Shown: positions 42,001 through 52,419 of the stretch, one piece after another | Layout of the letters: each line of letters starts with the position of its first letter | How positions within the stretch are numbered: position 1 is the first letter of the stretch | Assembly (NCBI RefSeq): GCF_035046485.1 | Contig: NC_085137.1 | Span: 130,080,703-130,144,702, forward strand | Reading direction: 5' to 3' | Source of the DNA: Aedes albopictus | Taxonomy: Eukaryota; Arthropoda; Insecta; Diptera; Culicidae | Length of the DNA stretch: 64,000 nt | The notes under the pieces: generated by a model | Seen by the model: only the letters and a program-made list of their open reading frames with translations | Databases searched by the model: none | Told to the model about the DNA's origin: nothing | Made by a program: the position numbers and the translations under genes

Positions 42001-42590
42001 CTGAGCCATCTCCAAGGGTAGCGAAGTATCTTACAAATCTGTCAAAGCAGAACTGCAGCATTCTGGCCAAAGCATTGACTGGCCACTGCCGACTCAGCTA
42101 TCACATGGCGAATATTCAGCAAGCTGATTCATTTGCATGTCATAGCTGTGAATTCGATTATGGAACTTCGTATCATTTGATATGTAACTGTCCAGTTTTT
42201 GCGCAACTGCGTTTCCGAGTATTCGGTAAACATTTATTAAGTGAAACTGACTTCAGAGACCTGAATATTCAGGATATTCTGTTGTTCTTAACCCGCTGTG
42301 GTAAAGAGCTATAGGCTCTCTTTCGCTTTATGCGTTATTACAGTGCCCTTTTCAGGGCGCTGTTTTAACCCATTGTGGTACGCTTATGCGTTAGTATCCT
42401 CTTCCAGGGTACTTTTCCTATTTCCCTACCTGTCCTTATCTCCATCCATATCCTTATTTCCTTCCTTTTCCCTCAGGTAGATGATGAAATAGGCTATTTT
42501 TATGGCGATGGCACAAATGTCCCAAATGGAGGATAACGTGCCTCTGGAGCCGGCCTTCTGATACCTGATACCTGATACCCTTTTCTTTTT
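39080..42590 (+). pseudogene. LINE ORF2 with RNase H (second plus-strand LINE), 5'-truncated
   Basis: The sequence begins within the endonuclease (DLGLLNIGNRPTFM near 39229; SDHRYIFFEH near 39369). A 275-codon frame runs 39189-40013 and ends in a stop inside an otherwise continuing reading. Reverse transcriptase blocks follow in shifting frames: SFRPISLTSFLLKCLERIVD (40231-40290), LDIEGAF (about 40447-40467), CPQGGVLTPLLWN (about 40599-40637) and catalytic FADD (about 40699-40710). RNase H is at 41490-41870 (YTDGS, DSQAAMKAL, WVPGHSSIAGNELADE). The last frame (41625-42314) ends GKEL and is followed by a 3' UTR. The tail is CTGATACCTGATACC repeats at about 42558-42580. Confidence 0.87.
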
Positions 42591-42723
42591 AAATTTATAC
42601 AAGAATGGTACAATGAAGCAGTTTTGTTTCTTTGCAATAGATTTACTACTCGTTTTGTACCTTAATAGATTGATTCAATAATTAATAATTTTTTTCCTTT
42701 TTTTTCCTTTCATCTCCCAATAG

Positions 42724-43038
42724 TGCCGTGTAACACAAGGTTGTGTGTATCTTCACTTTGATACAAAAAGTGGTGCATGCATTAAAAAGCGGTGATAGTA
42801 GAAATCCAAAAAAAAAAGCGATAAAAGAAGATATTTTAGTGTGGTGTTCATAGATAGTGAGTGCTAAGTGAAAGCTCCGATCGTCCCATACGAATATACG
42901 TAATCAAAGTGCGGGATAAAGTCTTGGAAAGTAGAATCCAAGTCAACCCTCAAAAGCGACATCCGACTGGGTTGCCAGAGAAAATCGTTTGTTTCCTGCG
43001 TTAACCGAGAAGTAAAACAGAAGATAATCCTGCGAAAA
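42724..43038 (+). other. 5' untranslated part of the MAP kinase exon
   Basis: A long pyrimidine tract (about 42690-42715) followed by CATCTCCCAATAG gives a strong splice acceptor ending at 42723. The following 315 bases have no upstream ATG in frame and lead to AAAAATGGCG at 43039, a good insect start context. This implies a spliced upstream leader exon. Confidence 0.75.
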
Positions 43039-43235
43039 ATGGCGGAAGCCGCCGGTCAGAATAACAACGCCGCCTGTGCCCAAGCTGGGCCAGCTGCAGG
43101 GGGTGGCGGTACGTCCAACAATGGCGTCACCAACACCAACCCCAACGCCGAGGTCATCCGGGGCCAGCTGTTCGAGGTGGGACCCCGCTACAACCAGCTG
43201 GCGTACATCGGCGAGGGTGCCTACGGAATGGTTGT
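43039..43235 (+). CDS. rl: ERK-type MAP kinase, first coding exon (partial gene)
   Basis: Sixty-five codons plus two bases encode the N-terminus of an ERK1/2 orthologue (Drosophila rolled), a cytoplasmic/nuclear serine/threonine kinase at the end of the Ras-Raf-MEK pathway. After a low-complexity N/A/G leader (residues 1-39) comes [20 protein letters not shown] and the glycine-rich ATP loop GEGAYGMV (58-65). The exon ends in GTTGT|GTAAGT, a consensus donor, with the codon split after its second base. The following kinase segments (VAIKK lysine, HRD, DFG, TEY) are not found in the remaining 20.7 kb, so the intron is longer than that. The start is favoured by AAAAATGGCG. The low-complexity extension is longer than in vertebrate ERKs. 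Confidence 0.93.
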
Positions 43236-43241
43236 GTAAGT
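43236..43241 (+). other. Splice donor of kinase exon
   Basis: GTAAGT directly after the ATP-loop codons. Reading through would stop at TAA (43237-43239). Confidence 0.9.
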
Positions 43242-44739
43242 ATTGCTTGAATTAGAGATTTTTTATGCATATTACCTAAAAAGGACTCGTCACTATGTCA
43301 TACCACTGTTCATCAAATTTCCAATAACAAAAAAAACCCTAAGCCGACCATGCAGACCAGCGTTCACTGAAGTCATCCTTCAGATTTAACTCAAATTTTC
43401 GGCGTTCGTGTCATTTGGATTTTCAGATCATACAATTGTATCAATCCGATTTATTAGATGCTAGATAACTACATCTTCAATCCGAGTTGTCGATTGAAAT
43501 TCTTCTTATTTTGCATGAATCAACCTGATCAGTATCGTCGGAAAACCATTAGAGTGGTTTACAAAATCGTTATTGCACTCCACTGAAGTGTACAAACTTG
43601 TCGAAGTTTGTATGAGAATTTCTATGCTACCAACTAGCGAATTTTGTAAAACAACCTATAGTCTATAGGCTATAGATTATTAAATATTGATTTTAAGAAA
43701 TATTCCAGTTATTCAGGCTACACTTCCTGGTGAGTTTTGACCGTAGTAGCTAAGCGAAATGAAACTTAATTGTTTTCGCAACTTCAACAAATCCAAAATA
43801 GCATAAACCGAGCTCACCAATTCGTGTTAATCCACCCATTTCTCAATAACTGGCTGGAAAAGAACCAATTTCTGTTGTCGTATGAGTTTCGACTATTTTG
43901 GCAATTTGGTCTGAAGCTTTTCCATGGAAGTCGGAAGAGTAAGACACTACCAAGCTTGTCATGTACGATTTATGTAGTGCTCTGAGTACTCTATTGAGCA
44001 GTTCTATTGAGCATAACGATATTTTCATTTACTCTTTCGAACGTTTGCCTTCAACAAATGGAATTGACTCGCATAGTGGGGTAAGTTTACATGTATGACT
44101 GGAACTAAGCTTCGGATCGGCTAAAAAAAACAGTAAGGAAGCCCCTTTTGTCTTAAACACCATCCGGTCCAATGACAAATGAGACGTGCCACGCCACACG
44201 TAAAGAAAACCACATTACGCCGTACACGTGCCAATCCCAAAAAGGCGCCATCAAGCACGAACAGGCATGGCGCTGACTGGCTACACACTTCATCAATACG
44301 TTTCGCATGCTTCCCGGTCTTATATTAGACACAAAGAAAGAGTCCTTTCCGTCACGTAGTTGCACGTACACACGCACATAATGCTCGCTCTCATCCGCCG
44401 CCCTGTCATGATGGCTCCACTGACTGGCTTAGTTGATGTAGTTAATCAACGAAATTGGGTTTTCTACGAAAAATGTGCTCCTCATACCGGATTTGTTTAC
44501 TTTTTTATAAACAAACACAGACCCACATATGGAAAATTATCTCATTATGCTACATTAGCACTATTAGCATTGCTAATCAACACGACGAAGTATTGAACAG
44601 GGGAAAGCAGCGCAAAGCTGGGCGTTAACTCGAACAGGAAGGGATATCAAGATTACAACAAAATTGAAACAAATTTTATCACAAAAAAAAAAACAAAAAC
44701 ATTGTCGTATATAACAGCATTCCTCGAAATGCTGCCTTT
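43242..44739 (+). other. Intron, unassigned
   Basis: No other kinase exon or recognised element. Only short frames. Confidence 0.5.
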
Positions 44740-45560
44740 AAAGTTCATTACTAAATTTTCAGGAGTTTTTCTAGAAAATCATTCTAAAAATCTTCTTAGT
44801 ACTGTTATCAGAGTTTCTGGGGTGATTCATTCCAGAGATTCTAATGAATTTCCCCCAAAGTTTCTTCAGGGGTTTCTCGTAGTGAGTTTTTCGGTATAGT
44901 TTTCTAGCAGTTTCTTGTGGGATTTTTACGAGAATTCTTCCAGGGATTTCTTCCGTAGAATTCTGTGGGATTTTTTTTGGAACATCTCACAAAATTCCTC
45001 GCGTAGTTCTTCCGGACATTTATCCCAAAAGTTTCCACAGGGTTTCTCTCAGAATTCTTCTAATATTTCCACCCGTGATCACTCCCTGTAATTTTCCGAG
45101 ATGTCCCAGTTTTTCTAGAGATTTCGTCGCAAGTTTCTCTCGTTTCTTATTCAACTGTCTTTCTCGGAGTTTAACGCGAGATTCCACCTAGGTTTCTCCC
45201 GATATTTCTTCAGGAATTCATTCTCGCAAGGAATGTCATAGACTATCCCAGGATATATTGCGAAAAAAAAACTCCATGAAAATTCCGGCAAGAACTTCCT
45301 GAGTAACTAATAGAGAAATCCGAGAAGGAACACCCAAACAAACCCCCTTAAAAATTTTGGTAGAGATTCTGGCAGTAGTTCCGGGAAAATCTCTAAGAGA
45401 AATCTCAGAAGGGTCTCATCAAGAAATCTCGAATAGAATTACAAGAAAAAGTCTGGTCAAATCTCTGAATAAAATCTCGGGAATAACTCCATGACAAACA
45501 TTAACAAAAACTTCTGTATAAATCTTGGGAGAAAGTTCAGGATATATCCTGAAAAACCCT
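44740..45560. repeat. Degenerate GGAATTCC-type low-complexity array, strand switch
   Basis: Left of about 45240 the plus strand is pyrimidine-biased, with recurring TTTCT(T/C)(C/G)AGGGATTTC words. Right of it the words become AAATCTC(G/A)(A/G)GAAGAA, the complement. Word spacing is about 24-30 bp but irregular. No protein is implied. Confidence 0.75.
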
Positions 45561-45814
45561 GAGATCAATCTCAAGTACTGGGTAGTACGCAGATCGCAAG
45601 AAATTTCTTGGGCTATCTCGAGGCGTGTAAAGTTCAGTCAAGGAATCGTTCGAGAAATGAGCAAGCATCGCTTTATTCATTTCGGATCCTAGTACGGAGC
45701 TGAAACGAAACGTCAAATCAAATGGGGCTTGCTGTGTTTAATAGTCCATTTTACGATCCGATTTTATGAATGAATTTTGACAGAAGGTATCGTCCAATAA
45801 CCCGCAAAAATCAA
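45561..45814. other. Unassigned sequence
   Basis: Nothing recognised before copia homology starts. Confidence 0.4.
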
Positions 45815-47373
45815 TATCATCATCAATGGACTAGTGACTGGTGTCAACATCGTTGAAGGTAGCATGACTGATTGCACGGTATGTCCAATGGACAAACACA
45901 GTCGACATCCGTTTTCCAAACAAGGATCTCGCACTGAAGGTCCATTCTGATATATGCGTACCGATGGAGACCAAATCGCTTGGGGGAGGCCGCTATTATA
46001 TAGTTTTCGTAGACGACAAGTCACGCAGGATGTGGACGTATTTTTTTGAAATCGAAATCGGAAGCTGAGGTCATCAAAACTTTCCAGGATTGCCACACAA
46101 TGGCGGAACGACAATCTGGTCGAAAACTGAAAATTCTCAGAACAGATAACGGAAGAGAATACGTTAACGCGGCTTTCAAGAATTACTTGAAGAAACACGG
46201 AATCGGTCACCAAACAACAAACGTGTATACTTCGGAGCAAAATGGAATGGCGGAGTGTGCCAGCCAACAGATTCATCGTGGAGCGTGCTGGGTGCATGTT
46301 GCACATGGCCTAACTGCCGAAAGGTCTCTGGGCGGAGGCTGTTGCTACTGCCGTGTACCTGCTGAACCGTTCTGCAACCAAAGGTCGTGACACCATCCCG
46401 GATGAAGCATGGTCTGGCAAGAAGCCGGATCTGTCCCATGTTTGGATTTTCGGAACTCATGCCATGGTCTTCGTTCCAAAACAAAAACGCAAAGTGTGGG
46501 ACACAAAATCCGAAGAATGCGTTCTGACGGGCTTCTACGAGGAAACCAAGGGGTACAGGCTGTACAATCTGAAGCCGAAGACGATTACCATCAGTTGGGA
46601 GGTGAACTTTATCAATGAGGTGAGATTTTCCCAGTTGAACCATCGTTAAGTCAGACCAGGAAAATCATCCTCACGCAGCATAAAGATCACCTATCACCGA
46701 ATGAAGTCCCGGACGAAGTACCAAGCGAAGACGAGGACGAGGAATTCTTTACTGATGTTAACGATGAAACCTCCGATGATAACGACGCGACCGTGAGTGG
46801 AGTTGAAAATGCTGACAACACCGCGATCAACTTGACCACCGTGCACCCACCGCGACAAAACTCATATCCACCTAAATAAGAGGTATCGAGGCGCAGCGGT
46901 CGGGTGTACATACTTCCAGGCAAGTTCAAATATTTTGTAGTTACAACGAAAGGTCTTCCCAGTTCCCTTCCTTCTCAGGAACGAAACATCATACTCCCGG
47001 GTCCTAGAAACCAGCGAGAGTCCAATGAGGGTACAACATCCCGAGGCGAGGTTCCTATTTCACGTGACGAAACTGATGCTACCGGACCCGAGAGCGGGAA
47101 CGCAAGGTCCGAGGTCAGGATTTCAGGTGCGTGACGACTCGGAACGGTGGAAGATAGCAATGCATGATAAATACCAAGCGCTCATGGACAACAATACGTG
47201 GACTCTAACCCTCCTACCCGCTACTCTCAGCGAAAGGGGGTGGACTACGACGAAACCTACCAGTGGTTCGTCACAGTTCGCTTCAGTACCTTTTTGCGCT
47301 TGCTGCCAAGCACAATCTTCAAGTCGACCAGATGGACGCCGTCACCGCTTTTCTCCAAGGCGACCTGGACGAG

Positions 47374-47469
<96 letters not shown>

Positions 47470-48588
47470 GCAACCCCTATGTTTCGAGCTACCTGGAAAG
47501 CAGCCAATGGTTTGCCGTTTGAATAAAGTCCTATATGGACCGAAGCAGTCAAGTCGTGCATGGAACGTGAAACTGGATGCAGCCCTCAAGAAACTTGGAC
47601 TGAAGCCTTCGAGGTACGACCCGTGTTTGTACTGCAAGTTCAGCGGCGGCAAGATCCTGTTTGTCGCAATCTACGTGGACGATCAGATGCTGTTTTCCAA
47701 CGACGAAGACATGAAGGACGAAATCAAGGCCAAGCTGAGCAGCATATTTCGCATGAAGGATCTCGGACCAGCAAAGAGTTGCCTGGGAATCCGAATTACG
47801 CGTACGGAGGATGGATATAGCGCTCGATCAAGAAGCTTACATTGATTCGATTTTGACCCGTTTCAAGATGCAAGAATCGAAACCCACATCGAAACCGATG
47901 AACACCGCAGTCAAACTGACAAAGGAAATGTCACCGCAAACCGAAGAAGCAGCCGAACAAATGGCTACGGTACCTTAGCAGGAAGCGGTAGGATGCCTTA
48001 TGTATCTTGCTCAGTGCACCAGACCCGATATCCTGTTCGCCGTCAACCAACTGAGTAGCTACAACACCAATCCCGGACTAAGTCACTGGCAGGCCTTCAA
48101 ACACCTAAAGCAGTACCTGAGAGGAACGTCAACGATGAAGTTGCATTAGTCAACAGCTGGTAACGAGGAGATAAGTTGTTTTTCCGACGCTGATTGGGCC
48201 GCTGACTCGAATGACCGGAATTCAACCAGTGGATACATGTTCCTGTTGCAAGGCGGAGCGGTATCATGGAGCTGCAAGAGGCAACCAACCGTTGCATTGT
48301 CCACCTTTGAGGCCGAGAGCGTATATGGCGTTATCTGCTGCAGTACAAAAGGCTTCATGGTGGCATGGACTTGTGTCGCAGTTTGGTATGAAGCAACCGA
48401 TAGACCTCTACTGTGACAACCAGGGCACCATATGTATTTCCAAGAACGGCGGTTACACTCCAAGAACGAAGTACATCAACATTCGTCAACACTACATCCG
48501 AGACACACTGGATCGAAGGATAATAAACATCAACTATGTTAACACCGAAGATCAAGTAGCTGACGGATTAATAAAACCGCTTCAATGA
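45815..48588 (+). pseudogene. Decayed Ty1/copia pol (integrase, RT, RNase H)
   Basis: The reading begins with a pre-integrase zinc segment (CTVCPMDKHSRHPF, about 45876-45917), followed by a stop. Integrase core residues are in 46046-46300: ILRTDNGREYVN and TSEQNGMAE, with the second Asp and the Glu. KVWDTKSEECVLTGF follows (46490-46535). Reverse transcriptase starts near 47145 ([20 protein letters not shown]). It is broken by (AT)45 and resumes [12 protein letters not shown], then YVDDQMLF (about 47670-47693). RNase H has ADWAADSNDRNSTSGY (about 48190-48237) and CDNQGTICISKN (48412-48447), ending LIKPLQ at 48588. Frames change at least five times. The gag and protease part is missing. Confidence 0.9.
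47377..47466. repeat. (AT)45 microsatellite inside copia RT
   Basis: Ninety bases of pure AT. The preceding codons read DLDEE and the following ones MQQPLCF, a place where copia proteins normally read ...E-I-Y-M-Q-Q.... The expansion evidently grew from a short ATATATATG in the coding sequence. Upstream and downstream reading frames differ, so its length also shifts the frame. Confidence 0.97.
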
Positions 48589-48618
48589 ATCAAGCTGGAG
48601 CGAAATCGAGGAGCCATG

Positions 48619-48767
48619 ATGGTCCACTGCTCGAATGTATGCTGGCCAGGGCCAGCTCTCACAGAAAATTTGACGTTTGGGAGGTGCCAGCACCGATCAA
48701 ACGCCAGATTTTCTGTTAGAGTAAGCAGGCCATTGGCAGGCCAGCATAAATTCGTGCAGTGGACCAT
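48619..48767. mobile_element. 149-bp inverted-repeat element
   Basis: ATGGTCCACTGC(T/A)CGAAT at the left and its complement at the right (48749-48767). Inner arms TGCTGGCC... and AGAAAAT(T/C)TG continue the match. It sits between the end of copia RNase H and its polypurine tract, so it may have inserted into the element. Confidence 0.75.
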
Positions 48768-49033
48768 GGGGATCGCATAACTGGCTTAAGGAGAAACTTC
48801 AAAGAACACAAACATGGCTGCCACAATGGCCGACTTGGTCCCCTACTCGCGTTTTCAAGAGCACCAATCTTGAAAATTCGTAAACAAATGCGCTCGATTT
48901 GGAAAAGCTGCCTCTTTTTGCAAGTGAGCAAAGCCAGGATAAACAAGTGCGGCTTGGTTTGATGCTTCTTTCGTCAGATTTGTGCCTCTAAAGTTCGTAT
49001 GCCAAATTGCAAAGGGATTTCTTGATGTTTCAC
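48768..49033 (+). other. Copia 3' non-coding region
   Basis: No coding frame; sequence between the RNase H end and the polypurine tract. Confidence 0.45.
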
Positions 49034-49150
49034 CTTAAGGAGGAGTGTTGTGAACCCATATCGTAGTAACCCATGGTTATGCTAGTTAAGAATTATGGCA
49101 AATTATTGCATACTCTAATAAAAACCAATGCAAAAATGTACACATGGTTT
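49034..49150 (+). repeat. Copia polypurine tract and start of 3' LTR
   Basis: TTAAGGAGGAG (49035-49045) is directly followed by TGTTGTGAACCC, the TG start expected of a copia LTR. The right end is not defined, and no 5' LTR partner was found, so identification rests on position and the TG start. Confidence 0.6.
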
Positions 49151-49199
49151 CGGCTCCGTCATGCCCATGTGGCGAATAAGAATAAATAGTCTCAGGTGT

Positions 49200-49980
49200 A
49201 ACTTCAAGTAAAGTTGAGCGAGAACCTTTGAGAAATATCTCGGAAGAAACTTCTGGAGATGATTCGAGATAAGCTCTAGACGAAAGCTTATAACAAGCTT
49301 ATGGCAGCAATACCGGGGAACTTCTAGATGAAATCCCGGGAAGAGGTTCTAGAGAAAACCTGTGAAAATCTCCTAAAGCAATTCTGGAAGGAACTTTAGA
49401 AGAATAACTTCTGTTGAAACTGAAAGCGAATTGCCTTGACAATCTCGGAGAGAAATAATCCCGAGAGGAACGCCGAAAGGAATTGCGGAATATAATTCAA
49501 GAGTAATCTCGGGAAAAACTGTAAGATAAACCCCGCGACAATATCTGAGAAATATCCTGAGAGAAACTCCTGCAGAAATTGCTGAACTCTGGGATTGACT
49601 ACTAGAGAAATTCAAAAATGAACACCCAAAGAAATACTTGTAGAATTTTCGGTAAGGACACTGGAAAGTACACTGGGGGTAGTCCCGGGAAAACTTCAAG
49701 AAGAAATCTCAGGAGGATCACTGCAAAAAAATCCTAATAGAACTACGCGAAAAAGCCAGAACAAACCTCTGAAAGAACTCTCAGGAAGAATTCTATGAGA
49801 AATGTTAATGATAGCTTATCTAGGTATAAATTCCTAAAGTAACTCGATAACGAAACCCCGAAAAAAAAATTGGGAGCAAGTTCAGAATAAATCCGGAAAA
49901 ACTTCGAGAGACATCCTGGAAGCAACGTCAGAAGAAATCTTTTAATAGAAGTTTCAGGAGAAAACTGAGATAAACCGCAG
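49200..49980. repeat. Degenerate purine-rich array
   Basis: Words such as AAATCTCGG(A/G)AGAAACT and GAACTC(T/C)AGAGAAA recur with irregular spacing. The plus strand is purine-biased. Confidence 0.7.
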
Positions 49981-50129
49981 GTGAGGCACAGACAATTTTA
50001 AAAATGCAAAACCAATGTAAAAAATGTACAAATAACACAAGTTTACAGCATTTTTGAACTCGGTAAGCTGATGATCATTTTTGGTGTAGAATCATGCCCT
50101 GAGCTCGAAAACGCGAAAGAAAAATATTA

Positions 50130-50726
50130 CAGTAGAGCGGAAATTTTTTCGACTTTCCATACAAGGTTGATGATTTGAAATCGATTTTTGTTCTATTCTT
50201 AAGCAAAGTCGCTCACTTCAAACATCTCATTCTTCGTAATCAATGCTCCGATTGAGCTGAAATTCTTACTGTAACTCGCCTATATATGATATGTCAAATA
50301 AACGTCGAGAAAGAATTTTTAAATTGATTTTTTCTTATTAAAAAAATACATATCTTCAAAATTTTGTGGGAATTTTGCTAAAATTTAAGGAGATCGTCCA
50401 TAAAACTCGCCAATATCTTGAATTTCATCAATCTGACGCAAAACCTGTATTTAGATGATCGAATAGTATTGTATTCAGCTTTTAATTTATGGAAAAAGAT
50501 TTAAATTGGTTGAACAAAACGCAAAATATTTGAATTTTAGTAAATTACATATTTCGAAAAGTTTTAAAACTCGATATTGAGCTGAAACTCAAATACTGTT
50601 CTACTTAAAATTTTTTGAAGGTCGGTTTCGAAATCAGTGCTAAATTGTGCTTCAAAAATTTTGGTCGTTGACAGAAGTTCACGACTTTCGTTTTATTTTG
50701 TAAACTAGTGTAATTTCCGCTCTGTC
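50130..50726. mobile_element. Possible ~597-bp inverted-repeat element
   Basis: AGAGCGGAAATT near 50132-50145 and its complement AATTTCCGCTCT near 50711-50723 are the ends of an AT-rich insert. The sequence just right of it (CTGTCATGCCCAT, continuing to about 50840) is homologous to 49155-49260. The inverted ends are short, so confidence is modest. Confidence 0.5.
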
Positions 50727-51012
50727 ATGCCCATATGCTGCCCGAGCTTTCCAAGTTAACGAATAAGTAAAAACAAATATCAGGTGAAACTTCAATAGAA
50801 GTCCAGCGAGAACCTTTGAGAAATATTCCGGAAGAAACTGCTGTAGAAATCCCGTGAAAAACTCCTGAGAAATCCCAGGGTTAACTGCTGTAAAAATCTC
50901 TAACTCTAGGAAAAATATCTAGAAAATCTCTGGGAGAAATTCCTAGAGAATCTCTGGGTGAAATTTCCGGGAGAACTCCTTGGGCAAGCCCGGGAGGAAC
51001 GCCGGTAGGAGC

Positions 51013-51175
51013 CAGGGAGAATGACACTTCCTTTGCTAACCGGAAAAATCCGCATTTATCCGTTGCTAACCGTCGTTAACCGCATCTAACTGCTGCTCAG
51101 TTAGCAGCGGTTAGCGACGGTTAGGAACGGATAAATGCGGATTTTTCGGTTAGAAAAGGATATGTCATTCCCCTT
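51013..51175. mobile_element. 163-bp foldback MITE with 9-bp target duplication
   Basis: Nearly the whole element folds on itself. The left arm has GCTAACCGG and AAAAATCCGCATTTATCCGT; the right arm is the complement with few mismatches. GGTAGGAGC occurs on both sides (51004-51012 and 51176-51184). Ends have GGGAGAATGACA / TGTCATTCCCC. The tip resembles the element at 1974-2218. Confidence 0.88.
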
Positions 51176-51604
51176 GGTAGGAGCTACGAAAAATAATTCA
51201 CGTGGAATTTCTGAAGAATTCCCGTGATAACATCTGCGAAACAATCCCTGAAAAGTAGAAAACGAAAATTTCTTGGACAAAACGCAGGAGATCTGGAAGA
51301 CGCCCTAAAAAGAAATTCTGTATGACTCCTTTGATTTCCTCCGCCAGGTGAAAACGGTCAGAATTCAGGAATTCTAGAACATTTTCATGAAGGAATCCTG
51401 GAAAGAATCTTGGGGAAATGTCGGTAAGAATTCGGAAGAACCATCGGTAAGAACTTAAGGAGGAATACTAAGAAAAAATGTCGCATGTTACCAAATTTGC
51501 TGGTATGTCTGGAACATACTGAAAAAAAATACTTGTAATTAATTAAAAGGCTCAGAATGTTGCTAATTGACAAATTGAGAGATGAATTTGTATTTGTGAA
51601 AAAA

Positions 51605-51650
51605 AATCGCATTCTGGTGGGATTCGAACCCACGATTCTGTATTCGCAGA
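51605..51650 (-). mobile_element. tRNA T-arm-like fragment
   Basis: On the minus strand, GTGGGTTCGAATCCCAC forms a T-stem and contains the B-box GGTTCGAATCC. No D-arm or acceptor stem was found, so it is more likely a SINE or tRNA remnant than a tRNA gene. Confidence 0.45.
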
Positions 51651-51720
51651 AATACTGAAAGTCGTTCCTAGAGGTATCTCTAGGTTTATTGTTGGACTTT
51701 CTGAAGAAATCGTTGTGGAT

Positions 51721-52137
51721 TAATTTCCGTGTGAGTTTTAACTCTCAAATAGATCCGCGTCCTTCTGGAATGTGTAGCATTTATTGAAATCGTCGGCTTG
51801 CTGGAAATATCTGTTTGATCCAGGAGTCCTTCTCTTGAGATTTCTTTTGGATTTATCATGCTTTCCGAGCAATCATCCGGAGAAATCTGCAACTTTATAA
51901 CGGTATCACAAGCTTCCAGTGAGAAACTTCAGCATTACGCAGAAAAAGTTTGTTTTGACAGTTTTTTGCTCATGTTACACTTAAGCGAAGTAAACTACCG
52001 GAATTCATCAAAATACCTTATGAAATTTAGCCATAACTGTAAAGTATCGATGCCATAAGAATACCTTATGAAAATTGATGATTCTTGTTATGACCTAATT
52101 ACATAAGATAAACTTATGCACAGAGCAGAAAAATCGT
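51721..52137. other. Unassigned sequence
   Basis: Recurrent CCTTATGAAA words (52017, 52064, 52258) suggest a decayed inverted-repeat element around the following tRNA-like stretch. Confidence 0.35.
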
Positions 52138-52260
52138 AAAATGATGCAAACTGGAATCGATCCACAAACGTCGAGATCACTGAGCTCGTGCCCAACCCAC
52201 ACGGCTATCGACGCGTATAAAAGCCAAGCTGTGAGTCGATTCTGCGTCATAAAGCGACCT
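52138..52260 (-). mobile_element. tRNA-like SINE head
   Basis: On the minus strand, ATAGCCGTGTGGGTTGGGC has A-box character and GTGGATCGATTCCAG has B-box character, about 45 bp apart. The intervening part resembles a tRNA anticodon region. Confidence 0.45.
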
Positions 52261-52419
52261 TATGAAATTCATTCTAGTCGTTATGAATTGTTTGAAGGCC
52301 ATTTCATAAGTTAGACCTTATAATAATCTGATAATCTGTTATGTGACCTGAGAATTGTCAAATATTTTCGAGATAAGGTTTTGTAGTGTAATAAAGAATA
52401 GTCGTTTCTTTCGTTGCCT

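Larger units (their letters stand above)
50780..51720. repeat. Degenerate purine-rich array
   Basis: AGAAATCCCGTGAAAAACTC- and AGGAATC-type words, as at 49.2-50 kb. It contains a foldback element at 51013-51175 and a tRNA-like arm at 51605-51650. Confidence 0.65.

Noticed and set aside
43039..43239. A complete 66-residue protein
   Set aside because: It stops just after a perfect GTAAGT donor in the middle of the kinase ATP loop; it is an exon, not a mini-gene.
45764..46306. 180-codon minus-strand frame
   Set aside because: It is the shadow of copia integrase on the plus strand.
47198..47845. Long poly-(Ile-Tyr) proteins on both strands
   Set aside because: They arise from the AT microsatellite; only the flanking copia residues are meaningful.
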